Shown here in pieces: positions 8,199-17,301 of a stretch of DNA of 64,000 nucleotides. The DNA comes from Paracoccaceae bacterium (GTDB lineage: Bacteria; Pseudomonadota; Alphaproteobacteria; Rhodobacterales; Rhodobacteraceae). The notes beneath the pieces are model-generated. The model did not search any database and had not been told where the DNA came from. It saw only the letters and a program-made list of their open reading frames with translations. Position 1 is the stretch's first letter. The number at the start of each line of letters is the position of its first letter. The DNA lies in contig JAHEJA010000028.1 of assembly GCA_024639125.1 (NCBI GenBank), positions 1 to 64,000 on the forward strand, given 5' to 3'. The position numbers and the translations under genes are program-made.

Positions 8199-9746
8199 AT
8201 GACTTCAATTAAATGGTGGGAAAACGCGGTGATCTATCAGATTTATCCGCGTTCATACCAAGACTCTAATAATGACGGAATTGGCGACATTCCCGGCATC
8301 ATATCGAGGCTAGACTATATCGCAGGCCTTGGGGTTGATGCGGTTTGGATTTCACCTTTCTTTAAGTCCCCTCAAAAGGACTTTGGCTATGATGTTTCGG
8401 ATTATTGCGACATCAACCCAGATTACGGCACTATGGACGATTTCGACAAGATGATCGCCAAAATGCACGACTTGGGTTTAAAATTGATGATCGACATCGT
8501 GCCTGCGCATTGTTCAGATCAACACCCTTGGTTCGAAGAAAGCCGTCAAAGCCGCGATAACCCAAAAGCGGATTGGTTCCATTGGGTTGACCCCCTTCCG
8601 GACGGATCAGCGCCAACCAATTGGCTTTCTTTCTTTGGTGGCCGCGCATGGTCGTGGGAACCCCGTCGTCAGCAATATTATTTGCATAACTTCTTGCCTG
8701 AACAGCCAAACCTAAACCACGCCAATCCAGAGGTCACAGAGGCTTTTGTACAAATTGCGCAATATTGGTTTGATCGTGGCGTAGATGGGTTCCGCATTGA
8801 TGCCGTCCACACGATCAATGCAGATACCGCCCCCTATCGCAATAACGACGCAAATCCCAATTTTGTTCCGGGGGCCTTGCCACAACAGCAACAACCGTTT
8901 TTCCGTCAATTGCATGATAGCGCACAACTGAACCAACCCAGCATTCAGCGGTTTAGCGAAGCATATCGCGCCTGTGCGGATAGTTATGATCGCGACATTT
9001 ACCTTATGGGAGAATTGCACGGCGATGATCCAATCAAGGCAAGCCAAACATTCACCGAAGACGGCCGTTTGCACGCAACCTATAACTTTAACCTTTTGGC
9101 GTGGGATGGATTGGACGTGCGCGGCATAAAAGAGGCTATTACCTCGGCTGTTCAAGCGTTCAACGGCACGGGACGGTTGTCTTTTGCATTTTCAAATCAT
9201 GATGTTCCACGTTCGGCAACACGACAGCTAAAGCCGCTGGGACTTGGTCCTGAGAGCGTCGAGAAAATGCAGCTTTTGTTGCTTAAGTTAGAAGCATGTT
9301 TAATTGGATCAACCTGTGTGTACCAAGGCGAAGAATTAGCTTTGGATGACGTACGCGACATCCCTATCGACAAAATGCAAGACCCATGGGGCATCGAATT
9401 TGCCCCTGCATTTTTGGGTCGTGACACATGCCGCACACCGATGGTTTGGCGCCAAGACGCTCCACATGGCGGTTTTTCGACAGCAAACCAAACGTGGTTG
9501 CCCGTTGCCAAATCCCACCTGCCCAAAGCCGGCCTTGACGCAGCAGAGCGTGACGGGTCAGTTTATCGGGAATTTTCAGCCTTTTTGAAATGGCGTAAAT
9601 CCCAACCGGCATTTATGTCAGGCAATACAATGTCCGATATTTCTGGGGATGATCACACACTTATCTTCGACCGGGTCAGCGAAGCACAGACCATTCGCTG
9701 TACTTTTGATTTTGACACGCTCACTGCGCATTTTGAGGAGCTGTAA
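8199..9746 (+). CDS. aglA: Alpha-glucosidase, GH13 family
   Basis: The 515-residue cytoplasmic glycoside hydrolase hydrolyses imported alpha-glucosides to glucose. The GH13 regions are all present: region I DIVPAHCS, region II DGFRIDAVHT with nucleophile Asp201, region III GELHGDD with acid/base Glu272, and region IV FSNHDVPR with transition-state Asp335. The N-terminus WWENAVIYQIYPRS is typical of oligo-1,6-glucosidase/AglA enzymes. There is no signal peptide, consistent with intracellular action after transport. It is somewhat shorter than the 540-550 residues usual for AglA, mostly at the C-terminal beta domain. Its 3' end directly abuts aglK. Confidence 0.9.
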   Translation: MTSIKWWENAVIYQIYPRSYQDSNNDGIGDIPGIISRLDYIAGLGVDAVWISPFFKSPQKDFGYDVSDYCDINPDYGTMDDFDKMIAKMHDLGLKLMIDIVPAHCSDQHPWFEESRQSRDNPKADWFHWVDPLPDGSAPTNWLSFFGGRAWSWEPRRQQYYLHNFLPEQPNLNHANPEVTEAFVQIAQYWFDRGVDGFRIDAVHTINADTAPYRNNDANPNFVPGALPQQQQPFFRQLHDSAQLNQPSIQRFSEAYRACADSYDRDIYLMGELHGDDPIKASQTFTEDGRLHATYNFNLLAWDGLDVRGIKEAITSAVQAFNGTGRLSFAFSNHDVPRSATRQLKPLGLGPESVEKMQLLLLKLEACLIGSTCVYQGEELALDDVRDIPIDKMQDPWGIEFAPAFLGRDTCRTPMVWRQDAPHGGFSTANQTWLPVAKSHLPKAGLDAAERDGSVYREFSAFLKWRKSQPAFMSGNTMSDISGDDHTLIFDRVSEAQTIRCTFDFDTLTAHFEEL

Positions 9747-10805
9747 ATGGCACAAGTTGAACTTAACCATGTCATGAAATCGTTCGGGAAAACCGACGTT
9801 ATTCGCGATGTAAACTTAGAAATCAACAAAGGCGAATTCGTCGTTTTTGTTGGACCATCGGGCTGCGGTAAATCAACGTTGTTGCGTTTGATTGCTGGTC
9901 TGGAAACGCTTTCTTCTGGGGAAATTATCATTGCCGATCGGCCTGTGATGGACCTTCCTCCGTCCGAGCGCGGTATTGCAATGGTGTTCCAATCCTATGC
10001 GCTTTATCCGCATATGACAGTTTACCACAACATGGCGTTTTCTCTTAGCCTGCAAAAAATGTCAAAAGCCGAAATCAAAGAACGCGTTGAAGCGGCTGCT
10101 AAAATTTTGCAAATGGAACATCTTTTGGATCGTCGTCCTGCGGCCTTGTCGGGCGGACAACGTCAGCGTGTGGCCATTGGTCGTGCAATCGTGCGCAATC
10201 CTGATGTGTTCCTATTTGATGAACCCTTGTCAAACCTTGACGCCGCCTTGCGCCATGAAACACGGGTTGAGATTGCAAAACTACACAAGCAATTGGGCGC
10301 GACAACGGTCTATGTGACCCATGACCAAGTAGAGGCAATGACACTTGCCGATAAAATCGTTGTTCTAAAAGACGGCCAAGTCATGCAAGTCGGTGCTCCG
10401 ATGGAACTATTTAATCGGCCTGCAAATGAATTTGTAGCCAGCTTCCTAGGATCCCCAAAGATGAACTTCTTTGAAGGCAAGCTCGGCACCATCGCAGGTG
10501 ATACATCCACAGCCGCGTTTGCAGGCGAAGGCATTGCATGTGACGGTGTTCGATTGGTCAGCCAAAACAAGGCCCAAGGCGCTGCTGCAAAGTTAGGTAT
10601 TCGCCCACAACACCTGCGGCTTGATCCAAACGGGCAATTGTCTGGTACGATCACATTGATCGAACGCTTGGGAACGGAAACTGTGGTGGAATTGAACAAT
10701 GCCGACAACACTGTGTTCCGCTTTGCATCCCCTGACAGCCCAGATTTAGAGCTTGGCCAAACGGTTTCGTTCAGCTTTGATCCAACTCTGGCGCATTTGT
10801 TCTAA
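9747..10805 (+). CDS. aglK: Alpha-glucoside ABC transporter ATP-binding protein
   Basis: The 352-residue ATPase of the MalK/UgpC type powers AglFG. It shows Walker A GPSGCGKST (residues 36-44), the Q-loop MVFQSYALYPHM, signature LSGGQRQR, Walker B FLFDEPLSNLD and the H-loop YVTHDQ. A C-terminal TOBE/regulatory domain includes GIRPQHLRL. ATG 9747 follows the aglA stop with no gap, and the RBS (GAGGAG) lies inside aglA. It closes the operon and converges with iolJ. Confidence 0.9.
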   Translation: MAQVELNHVMKSFGKTDVIRDVNLEINKGEFVVFVGPSGCGKSTLLRLIAGLETLSSGEIIIADRPVMDLPPSERGIAMVFQSYALYPHMTVYHNMAFSLSLQKMSKAEIKERVEAAAKILQMEHLLDRRPAALSGGQRQRVAIGRAIVRNPDVFLFDEPLSNLDAALRHETRVEIAKLHKQLGATTVYVTHDQVEAMTLADKIVVLKDGQVMQVGAPMELFNRPANEFVASFLGSPKMNFFEGKLGTIAGDTSTAAFAGEGIACDGVRLVSQNKAQGAAAKLGIRPQHLRLDPNGQLSGTITLIERLGTETVVELNNADNTVFRFASPDSPDLELGQTVSFSFDPTLAHLF

Positions 10806-10820
10806 GCCTTATTTGGCTTA
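10803..10820 (+). terminator. Small hairpin at the aglK/iolJ convergence
   Basis: TAAGCC-TTATTT-GGCTTA begins within the aglK stop codon, 10 bases before the iolJ stop. The 6-bp stem has no T-run, so termination would be weak. Confidence 0.35.
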
Positions 10821-10830
10821 AATCAGCGTT

Positions 10831-11661
10831 TTAGCGGGCTTTTAAGGCCGTTAAAACGCGCCGCGTGGCCTGAACAAGCGGATCATGCGTATCCTTTAAA
10901 ATTTGCACGCGATCGAACCGATCCGGGTCCATGTTAACCGACGTACGCAATGCCTCACCAAAGGCCATTCGCAATTCGGTTCCAATATTAAATTTGCAAA
11001 TCTTGGATCCCCGCGCCAAAGCCGTTCTTTGTGCGACCGGAACGCCAGAACCACCATGAATAACCAAGGGAACAGTCGTCACCTCTTCGATCGCACGAAT
11101 GCGCGCTTCATCTAAGCCGCCTTCTTTGTCTTGTTGCAAATGCACGTTTCCCACGGAAATGGCCATGGCATCCACACCGCTGTCGCGCGCAAAGATTGCC
11201 GCATCGTTAGGGTCCGTGCCATTCGACCCCTCGCCTCCTGAATACCCGACAAAGCCAATTTCGCCTTCACAAGAAATGCCTGCCCCATGCGCAAGCTCGG
11301 CGACACGTGCTGTTTCGTCGATATTTTGCTTCAAAGGCTTGCGCGACCCATCAAACATAAGTGATGTAAACCCGCTCTCAAGTGCCATTTTGCATTCCTC
11401 GAAGGTGTAGCCATGATCTAAATGTGCAACCACGGGCACGGATGCGGATTCCGCAAGGTGCCGGAACATTTTGCCCAATATAGGCAACGGCGTATGCGCC
11501 CGACAGGACGGACCGGCCTGAAGGATAACGGGTACATTTTCGGCTTCGGCCGCAGCAACATAGGCTTGCATGTCTTCCCAGCCTAATGTGACCAAACCAG
11601 CAACGGCATAGCCTTGATCATAGGCGGGTTGCAGCACATCTTTTAACGTCGCAAGGGTCAT
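10831..11661 (-). CDS. iolJ: Class II aldolase, probable 6-phospho-5-dehydro-2-deoxygluconate aldolase
   Basis: The 276-residue zinc-dependent class II aldolase has a TIM barrel with metal-ligand segments AHLDHGYTFEECKMAL, CEGEIGFVGYSGGE and VIHGGSGVP, and the phosphate-binding KFNIGTELR. In inositol catabolism IolJ cleaves 6-phospho-5-dehydro-2-deoxygluconate to malonate semialdehyde and dihydroxyacetone phosphate. It overlaps iolB by 4 bases and is the last gene of iolDCBJ, which supports this role over a tagatose- or fructose-bisphosphate aldolase, with which it shares the fold. Malonate semialdehyde would need IolA, absent from the window. Confidence 0.8.
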   Translation of the reverse strand: MTLATLKDVLQPAYDQGYAVAGLVTLGWEDMQAYVAAAEAENVPVILQAGPSCRAHTPLPILGKMFRHLAESASVPVVAHLDHGYTFEECKMALESGFTSLMFDGSRKPLKQNIDETARVAELAHGAGISCEGEIGFVGYSGGEGSNGTDPNDAAIFARDSGVDAMAISVGNVHLQQDKEGGLDEARIRAIEEVTTVPLVIHGGSGVPVAQRTALARGSKICKFNIGTELRMAFGEALRTSVNMDPDRFDRVQILKDTHDPLVQATRRVLTALKAR

Positions 11662-12494
11662 TTGAATTTGGCTACCATGTCCTTGATCCCGGGAATAGTT
11701 TCAATCTGATAGGCATGGGTTGGCTGGAAATATTGGATCAAACTACGTTGGCTCAGGCCGCCAAGAATGGTGAAATAATACATCTCGTATCCCGGAAGAA
11801 CCGCACAAGGGTGATACCCATTATCAATACAGATCGTTGAGCCATCCATAATGTGGTACGCATCGCCCGGCTTATTATCTTCGCGTTGAAGCATTTGCAT
11901 GCCCGATCCCCAATTCGGTTTAAACCGGAAATTATAGGTTTCGTCATGCCGTGTTTCGTCCGGCAACCGATCCGTGTCATGTTTGTGACTAGGGAAACCA
12001 GACCAGCCCCCTGCCCCGACGGTGAACAATTCGCTCACTAACAAACGCCCCACTTTGCCGTGTTGCTTTTGCCCAAGAATATGTTTGATTTTGCGATGGG
12101 TTTTGGTGTCATCGGATCCATATTGAACAAGGTCCGGTTCGCGGACATCAAAGGGGTCTAAGACCTTGTCATATTTTGCACCCGCAATAAAAGTTTCTGT
12201 GTCATCGGATACACAGACGATCGTGACCTTGGCCCCAACCGGAACATACACGCCTTCGGGGTCACCATCCCAAACGTCTTCGCCACGGTTGCCAAGATTG
12301 CTAAACGCAAGACCTTCTATTTCGACATTAACTGTGCCCGTGGCAGGGACGATACAGGTTTCATACCCAGGCACCTGATATTCAAAGGCCTCGCCTTTTT
12401 TTAATTTAACGATGTTAAAATAGTTCAAAGGAACCGTAGCATCATCAACATCAACAATGGGACGATTTTGGTTATCATGGGGGGCGATATGCAT
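11658..12494 (-). CDS. iolB: 5-deoxy-glucuronate isomerase
   Basis: The 278-residue bicupin isomerase converts 5-deoxy-glucuronate to 5-dehydro-2-deoxygluconate. The central metal-binding cupin is recognisable: SHKHDTDRLPDETRHDETYNF split across FPSHKHD and ETRHDETYNFRF, then NGYHPCAVLPGYEMYYF. The ATG at 12494 was chosen because GGAGG (complement of 12501-12505) lies 6 bases upstream and it follows the iolC stop by 1 base. A longer frame to 12518 would overlap iolC and lacks an RBS. Length matches family members of about 270 residues. Confidence 0.9.
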   Translation of the reverse strand: MHIAPHDNQNRPIVDVDDATVPLNYFNIVKLKKGEAFEYQVPGYETCIVPATGTVNVEIEGLAFSNLGNRGEDVWDGDPEGVYVPVGAKVTIVCVSDDTETFIAGAKYDKVLDPFDVREPDLVQYGSDDTKTHRKIKHILGQKQHGKVGRLLVSELFTVGAGGWSGFPSHKHDTDRLPDETRHDETYNFRFKPNWGSGMQMLQREDNKPGDAYHIMDGSTICIDNGYHPCAVLPGYEMYYFTILGGLSQRSLIQYFQPTHAYQIETIPGIKDMVAKFK

Positions 12495-12495
12495 T

Positions 12496-13479
12496 TTAAA
12501 CCTCCGTTGGGCCATCATGGGCCGCTATAAATTTATCTAACTGATCTGGTGTCGGCATGGCAGGCGCACAGCCGGCTTTGGACACAACAATGGCGGCACA
12601 GGCTGAACCCCGCAAAACGGCATCGCGCAAAGTTCGGCCTTCTGCCAGACCTGCCAATAAACCCGCCATAAAGCTGTCTCCTGCTCCATTGGGTTTGACA
12701 GGGGTTACTGGAAATATCCCTGTGCGTATTTCTTGACCCTCGGCAAAGGTAATGGCCCCTTGCGCACCCATTTTGTAAATAACAATCCGTCCATTGCGTT
12801 GTGCAAGATGGCGGGCCATATCCAAGCCTTTGTCCAAGCTGCCCGCCATAAAACCGAATTCTTCGTCATTGCCAATAATCATGTCACTGGCTTCGCCTGC
12901 ACGGGTCAGCACGTCGGATGCGACCTCTGCCGAGGGCCACGAATAGGGACGATAATCAATATCAAACAAAACAGGCAAACCAGCTGCCCGCGCATTTTCA
13001 AATGCACGAAATGTTGCGCCACGCGACGGTTCAGCCGCAAAGACCGTGCCTGCCGTAATTAACGCGCCATATGCGCTATAATCTACGCGATCCATATCTT
13101 CGGGGGTCACCTGAAAATCAGCGGCCCCATTGCGGTAAATAACGTTTTGAAAATCATCCATGCTGCTTTCGTATACCGCGAGCGATGTGCGGTATTCGCC
13201 ACCAACAGAGCGAACATATTGCGTATCAACACCATAGTGCTGCAATTTATTGATACAAAACCGCCCCACGGCATCATCAGATACGCTTGTCACCAAAGCA
13301 GACTGTGACCCAAGTTTGCATAGGCCTGCACAGATATTTGCAGAAGATCCCCCAAGATCGGCTTGAAAAACATCGGCTTGTTCGCTTTTGGTGCCAATGG
13401 GGGTTGCAAACATATCCATGCCAGCACGCCCGAATACCACGAATTTATTCTTACGAATGGCGTCGATCAAGGTGCTCAT
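12496..13479 (-). CDS. iolC: 5-dehydro-2-deoxygluconokinase
   Basis: This 327-residue PfkB-family sugar kinase phosphorylates 5-dehydro-2-deoxygluconate with ATP. Family marks include the N-terminal FGRAGMDMFATPIG, the substrate-side GGSSANICAGLCKLG, and the C-terminal ATP/anion-hole motif NGAGDSFMAGLL with catalytic Asp. It starts 1 base before the iolD stop and ends 1 base before iolB, so translational coupling is likely. The context with IolB, IolD and the aldolase makes IolC much more likely than a fructokinase or KDG kinase. Confidence 0.9.
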   Translation of the reverse strand: MSTLIDAIRKNKFVVFGRAGMDMFATPIGTKSEQADVFQADLGGSSANICAGLCKLGSQSALVTSVSDDAVGRFCINKLQHYGVDTQYVRSVGGEYRTSLAVYESSMDDFQNVIYRNGAADFQVTPEDMDRVDYSAYGALITAGTVFAAEPSRGATFRAFENARAAGLPVLFDIDYRPYSWPSAEVASDVLTRAGEASDMIIGNDEEFGFMAGSLDKGLDMARHLAQRNGRIVIYKMGAQGAITFAEGQEIRTGIFPVTPVKPNGAGDSFMAGLLAGLAEGRTLRDAVLRGSACAAIVVSKAGCAPAMPTPDQLDKFIAAHDGPTEV

Positions 13480-15345
13480 TCATACGCCCTTTCTTTGACG
13501 ATCGCGTGTTGATTCCCAATCTATATGGGCGTCTTGCACGGATTTGCTTGGCGACACATGCGGTGTGCCCACTTCCCACCAAGCGTGGCCTTCGGTGGTC
13601 CAACCGTCATAGGGATCGACTTTCATCACAATGACGGTTGTGCGGTCTGCGGCCTTGGCACGTTCAAAAGCCTGACCCAATTCTTGGGGGTTTGAAACAG
13701 CTTCGGCAAGCGCACCCATCGACGTCGCATGGGCGACAAAATCAACGCCAAAGGGTGTTGGGATCGTTGGGCAATCGCTTATCAAATTGTTAAAGCTTTC
13801 ATTGCCAGTATTATTTTGCAGCTTATTGATAACGGCAAATCCACCGTTGTCCAAAACTAGTGCGATGATTTTCTTGTTGCTTAAGACACTGGAATATATG
13901 TCGGAATTTAACATCATATACGATCCATCACCACAAAATGTGATTGTGTCCTGGTCAGGTTCTTGTTCGCTTTGTGCAATACGCGCACCCCAAGCTCCGG
14001 CAATTTCATAACCCATGCACGAAAAGCCGAATTCAACATCAACAGTGCCGATATCCAAGGTTCGCCAGTTGGCCGTGACTTCGGCGGGCAAACCGCCAGC
14101 CGCCGCAACAATACGATCGCGCTTGTCACACAGCGCATTCACAACACCGATTGCCTGAGCATAGGAATTGGGCCGATTATCGCCAAAGGACACATTATCA
14201 GCCACATAGGCATCCCACTGTTTGCGGGCATCTTGGGCAAAGGCTGTCCAGTCTGCAGGCGCGCTATAACCAGCCGAGGCGGCCTTGAGCGCATTCAAAC
14301 TTAGCTTTGCATCGCCGACAACAGGCAAGGACATGTGTTTGCCAGCATCATGTCGCGCAGCATTGATTGAAATGAACCTGGCCTCCATATCAAACGCAGT
14401 CCATGACCCGGTTGTGAAATCCTGCAAACGTGTGCCAACCGCGACAATCACATCGGCTTTTGCCGCGATGTCATTGGCGCTGTTTGAACCCGTCACCCCA
14501 ATCGGACCAATATTCAAGGGGTGTTCGTTCAAAAGATTTGCCCGTCCCGCAATGGTTTCGACAACAGGAATGTTCATGGCTTCGGCAAATGATGTCAGCT
14601 CTTTTACGGCACGCGAATACTGCACCCCGCCACCTGCGATGATCATAGGCCGCTTGGCAGAAACAAGCGCGGCAACCGCATCAGCAATTTCATTTTCATC
14701 CGGGCTTTGACGCCGAATGCGATGGGTTTTTTTGTCAAAGAACACTTCGGGATAGTCATAGGTCCACCCTTGCACATCTTGGGGCAACCCTAGAAAAGCG
14801 GGTCCGCAATCACCGGGGTCTAGCATCGTGGCAAGGGCGGCCGGAAGCGATTGAATGACCTGCGCAGGATGTGTGATACGATCCCAATAACGGCTCACAG
14901 CTTTAAACGCATCATTGACCCCAAAAGTAGGGTCATTGAAATGTTCCATTTGCTGCAAAACCGGATCAGGCAACCGAGTCAAAAACGTATCACCACAGAG
15001 CATCAGCATTGGCAAACGATTGGCATGTGCCAGCCCCGCCGCCGTCAACAAATTCGCCGTCCCCGGGCCCGCGCTTGCCGTGCAAAACATAAACCTGTGA
15101 CGGAGCCATTGCTTGGCATATCCTGCGGCTGCAAACCCCATACTTTGTTCATTCTGACCACGATAAAGCGGCAGCTCGTCTTGGTGGGTATATAACGCCT
15201 CGCCCAGACAGGTGACATTGCCGTGACCAAAAATACCGAACCCACCGCCACAAATCCGATGCTCTGTTCCATCAATGTCAATAAATTGCGCAGATAGCCA
15301 ACGTACAATCGCTTGCGCTGTGGTCAAAGTTACCGTCTTGGTCAA
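13480..15345 (-). CDS. iolD: 3D-trihydroxycyclohexane-1,2-dione hydrolase, ThDP-dependent
   Basis: The 621-residue enzyme of the acetolactate-synthase/pyruvate-decarboxylase superfamily opens the cyclitol ring, giving 5-deoxy-glucuronate. N-terminal ThDP-binding residues lie in ALYTHQDELPLYRGQNEQSMG. The central domain has IIAGGGVQYS, and the C-terminal ThDP/Mg motif is GDGSYMMLNSD running to VLDNGG. Length fits IolD (about 610-640) and exceeds acetolactate synthases. It is the first gene of iolDCBJ, and a perfect LacI-type palindrome sits 47 bases upstream. Its substrate is made by IolE, which is not found in this window. Confidence 0.92.
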   Translation of the reverse strand: MTKTVTLTTAQAIVRWLSAQFIDIDGTEHRICGGGFGIFGHGNVTCLGEALYTHQDELPLYRGQNEQSMGFAAAGYAKQWLRHRFMFCTASAGPGTANLLTAAGLAHANRLPMLMLCGDTFLTRLPDPVLQQMEHFNDPTFGVNDAFKAVSRYWDRITHPAQVIQSLPAALATMLDPGDCGPAFLGLPQDVQGWTYDYPEVFFDKKTHRIRRQSPDENEIADAVAALVSAKRPMIIAGGGVQYSRAVKELTSFAEAMNIPVVETIAGRANLLNEHPLNIGPIGVTGSNSANDIAAKADVIVAVGTRLQDFTTGSWTAFDMEARFISINAARHDAGKHMSLPVVGDAKLSLNALKAASAGYSAPADWTAFAQDARKQWDAYVADNVSFGDNRPNSYAQAIGVVNALCDKRDRIVAAAGGLPAEVTANWRTLDIGTVDVEFGFSCMGYEIAGAWGARIAQSEQEPDQDTITFCGDGSYMMLNSDIYSSVLSNKKIIALVLDNGGFAVINKLQNNTGNESFNNLISDCPTIPTPFGVDFVAHATSMGALAEAVSNPQELGQAFERAKAADRTTVIVMKVDPYDGWTTEGHAWWEVGTPHVSPSKSVQDAHIDWESTRDRQRKGV

Positions 15346-15391
15346 GGTATTGCCCCCCTGTAAATAGTCTGTTCTCGTTTAGACTACAGTT

Positions 15392-15409
15392 TTTGCAACC
15401 GGTTGCAAA
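15392..15409. promoter_or_regulatory. LacI-type operator upstream of iolDCBJ
   Basis: Perfect 18-bp palindrome TTTGCAACC/GGTTGCAAA with the central C-G step typical of LacI/GalR operators. It lies between the LacI gene's stop (15417) and the iolD start (15345), so it most likely governs iolDCBJ. A single half-site GGTTGCA at about 16489-16495, upstream of the regulator gene, may serve autoregulation. Confidence 0.8.
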
Positions 15410-15416
15410 TTGAATT

Positions 15417-16436
15417 TTATGCCAATTGGCTTGCCCCCAGAGGTCGCAAAGTGCCGCGTTCAATCACACGGCATGGAAACACTTTGGACTGGGGATTATA
15501 TGTTTTTTGTGACTGGCTGAGCATGTCAATCATGATCTCAATTGAGACGCGCACAATCTGATCCAGAGGTTGTTGAATGGTCGTAAGGTTGATGTTTTGC
15601 CACCCTGCCATTTCCATATCGTTCAGGCCAATAATCCCTATATCCTGCGGAACAGAAAGCCCCGCGTCTTGGATCGCACTAAGTGCGCCAATCGATAGAA
15701 CATCATCACCACAAAAATAGGCCTCTGCTGGTGTGCCAATTAACAAACGTTCCATTTCACGCCGGCCGGCAGAAAACGAATAAAAATCAGCATAAGAATA
15801 GGACAGGTCTATATCGCTGTAATTTTCCAGTTCGGACACAAAACCTGCAAATCGGTCTTGGGTCGATGTCGCAATTTTTGGCCCCCCCATAAAGCCAAGG
15901 CGCCGATACCCCCGCGCAACCAGCGTCCGCGCCGCCATGCGACCCGCTTCGACATTATCGATCCCGACCACTGGCACGACCGGAGCGCTTGAAAAGCGCC
16001 CAAAACTGTTAACGACGGGAACACCTGCATCTTGGAAGGCTATGGAAAAGCTGGGGGGCAAAGTCGATGAGGCAACAATAACCCCATCAACGGAATATTG
16101 CGTCAGCATGCGCATAGAATTAGCCGGATCCGTTTCGTCGGATAAATTCACCAACAAGGGTCGCAATCCAACATCCTGAAGCCCTTGGGTAAAGTGGGCA
16201 AACACATCCAGAAAATAGGGGTTGTGAAAATTATTGGATACCAGCCCAACCAATTTTGTGCGCCCCGTTGTCAAAGAAGAGGCAAGCGCATTTGGATGAT
16301 AGCCCAGCTCTTGGGCGGCTTGCTCAACCCTTTTGCGCATTTTGTCAGAGACGGACGCCCCGTCTGTGAACGTACGCGATACAGCAGAGCGCGACACGCC
16401 AGCGCGTTCAGCAACATCTTTTAAAGTCACGCTCAT
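15417..16436 (-). CDS. LacI-family repressor, probable inositol regulator
   Basis: The 339-residue LacI/GalR protein starts with the canonical helix-turn-helix and hinge (TLKDVAERAGVSRSAVSRTF, then ALASSLTTGRTKLVGLV). A periplasmic-binding-protein-like effector domain follows, with GYRRLGFMGG and IGIIGLNDMEMAGW. It lies directly upstream of iolDCBJ on the same strand with a strong palindrome between, so it is probably the local repressor of inositol catabolism. The effector is not deducible from sequence. No RBS-supported alternative start is apparent. Confidence 0.85.
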   Translation of the reverse strand: MSVTLKDVAERAGVSRSAVSRTFTDGASVSDKMRKRVEQAAQELGYHPNALASSLTTGRTKLVGLVSNNFHNPYFLDVFAHFTQGLQDVGLRPLLVNLSDETDPANSMRMLTQYSVDGVIVASSTLPPSFSIAFQDAGVPVVNSFGRFSSAPVVPVVGIDNVEAGRMAARTLVARGYRRLGFMGGPKIATSTQDRFAGFVSELENYSDIDLSYSYADFYSFSAGRREMERLLIGTPAEAYFCGDDVLSIGALSAIQDAGLSVPQDIGIIGLNDMEMAGWQNINLTTIQQPLDQIVRVSIEIMIDMLSQSQKTYNPQSKVFPCRVIERGTLRPLGASQLA

Positions 16437-16670
16437 TGAATTGATCCTAACTAGCCACCTTTGACCGTTCTAGCAGCCCACATCAAAGGTTGCACAGATT
16501 TTCTAAATCAATTCAACAATGCCCGAAAAGGCCCGAAAAAGGGGAGGATCAAAGCCGTTGAAATATTTCACCAATGGCACATGTCTAACTAGACCTGGCA
16601 ATGCATGGGAATTTACTTTGTGCATGGAACTGGCTATCACGTTTTATGCTCTTGGATTGGGGTTTGGAAA

Positions 16671-17165
16671 ATGGCTGCGTTAAAGATAGACAAAACGGAT
16701 CTTCGTATCTTGAGCGCCGTACAATTGCATGGGCAAATCAGCAAAACCAAGCTTGCCGCGCTTGTTAATTTGTCACCCACCCCTTGTTTGGCGCGATTGA
16801 CCCGGCTCAAGGCCGCAGGCCTTATCCAAGGGTATCGCGGCGATATTGCCTTAGAAAAGCTTGGGGCAGTGACACGCGTGGTTGTAACCGTTTCGCTGAC
16901 CCATCACCGCAAAATTGATTTCGACCGCTTTGAAGCACGTATCAAAGGATTGGATGAAATTGTTGATTGCATCGCCACTGGCGGCGGCACAGACTATGTG
17001 ATGACATGCGTGACATCCAATCTAACCGCGTTCCAGACACTGATGGACACGCTCTTGTCCGACGAATTGGGGATCGAGCGCTATATGACCTATATCGTCA
17101 CGCGTCAGGTTAAATCCGCACAGCCAAATTTGAACAAATTGCTCGGGGACACTCTCCAAAGTTAA
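16671..17165 (+). CDS. Lrp/AsnC-family transcriptional regulator
   Basis: The 164-residue regulator has an N-terminal winged helix-turn-helix (KIDKTDLRILSAVQLHGQIS, then LAALVNLSPTPCLARLTRL) and a C-terminal RAM/AsnC effector domain. Such proteins bind amino acids or related small molecules and act on neighbouring genes. ATG 16671 has a purine-rich RBS (TTGGGGTTTGGAAA) and starts at the conserved domain; the longer frame from 16605 adds an unrelated N-terminus. It lies 136 bases upstream of the DmdA-like gene on the same strand, so it is the obvious candidate regulator of that gene and the OsmC gene. Confidence 0.85.
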   Translation: MAALKIDKTDLRILSAVQLHGQISKTKLAALVNLSPTPCLARLTRLKAAGLIQGYRGDIALEKLGAVTRVVVTVSLTHHRKIDFDRFEARIKGLDEIVDCIATGGGTDYVMTCVTSNLTAFQTLMDTLLSDELGIERYMTYIVTRQVKSAQPNLNKLLGDTLQS

Positions 17166-17301
17166 GCAAGCGACCGATTGGGCTTTGCCGGCAAAATTAA
17201 TAGTCCATTTGGACCACAGTCCCCAATTTTTCAGTCCTCTTTTTTGGATAAAACCATATTACCACATCGCTCAGTTTAACCTGCAATGAACGAGTGCTGA
17301 C

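Noticed and set aside
8712-9155. Minus-strand frame inside aglA
   Set aside because: Antisense to catalytic regions of a clear GH13 enzyme with no domain of its own.
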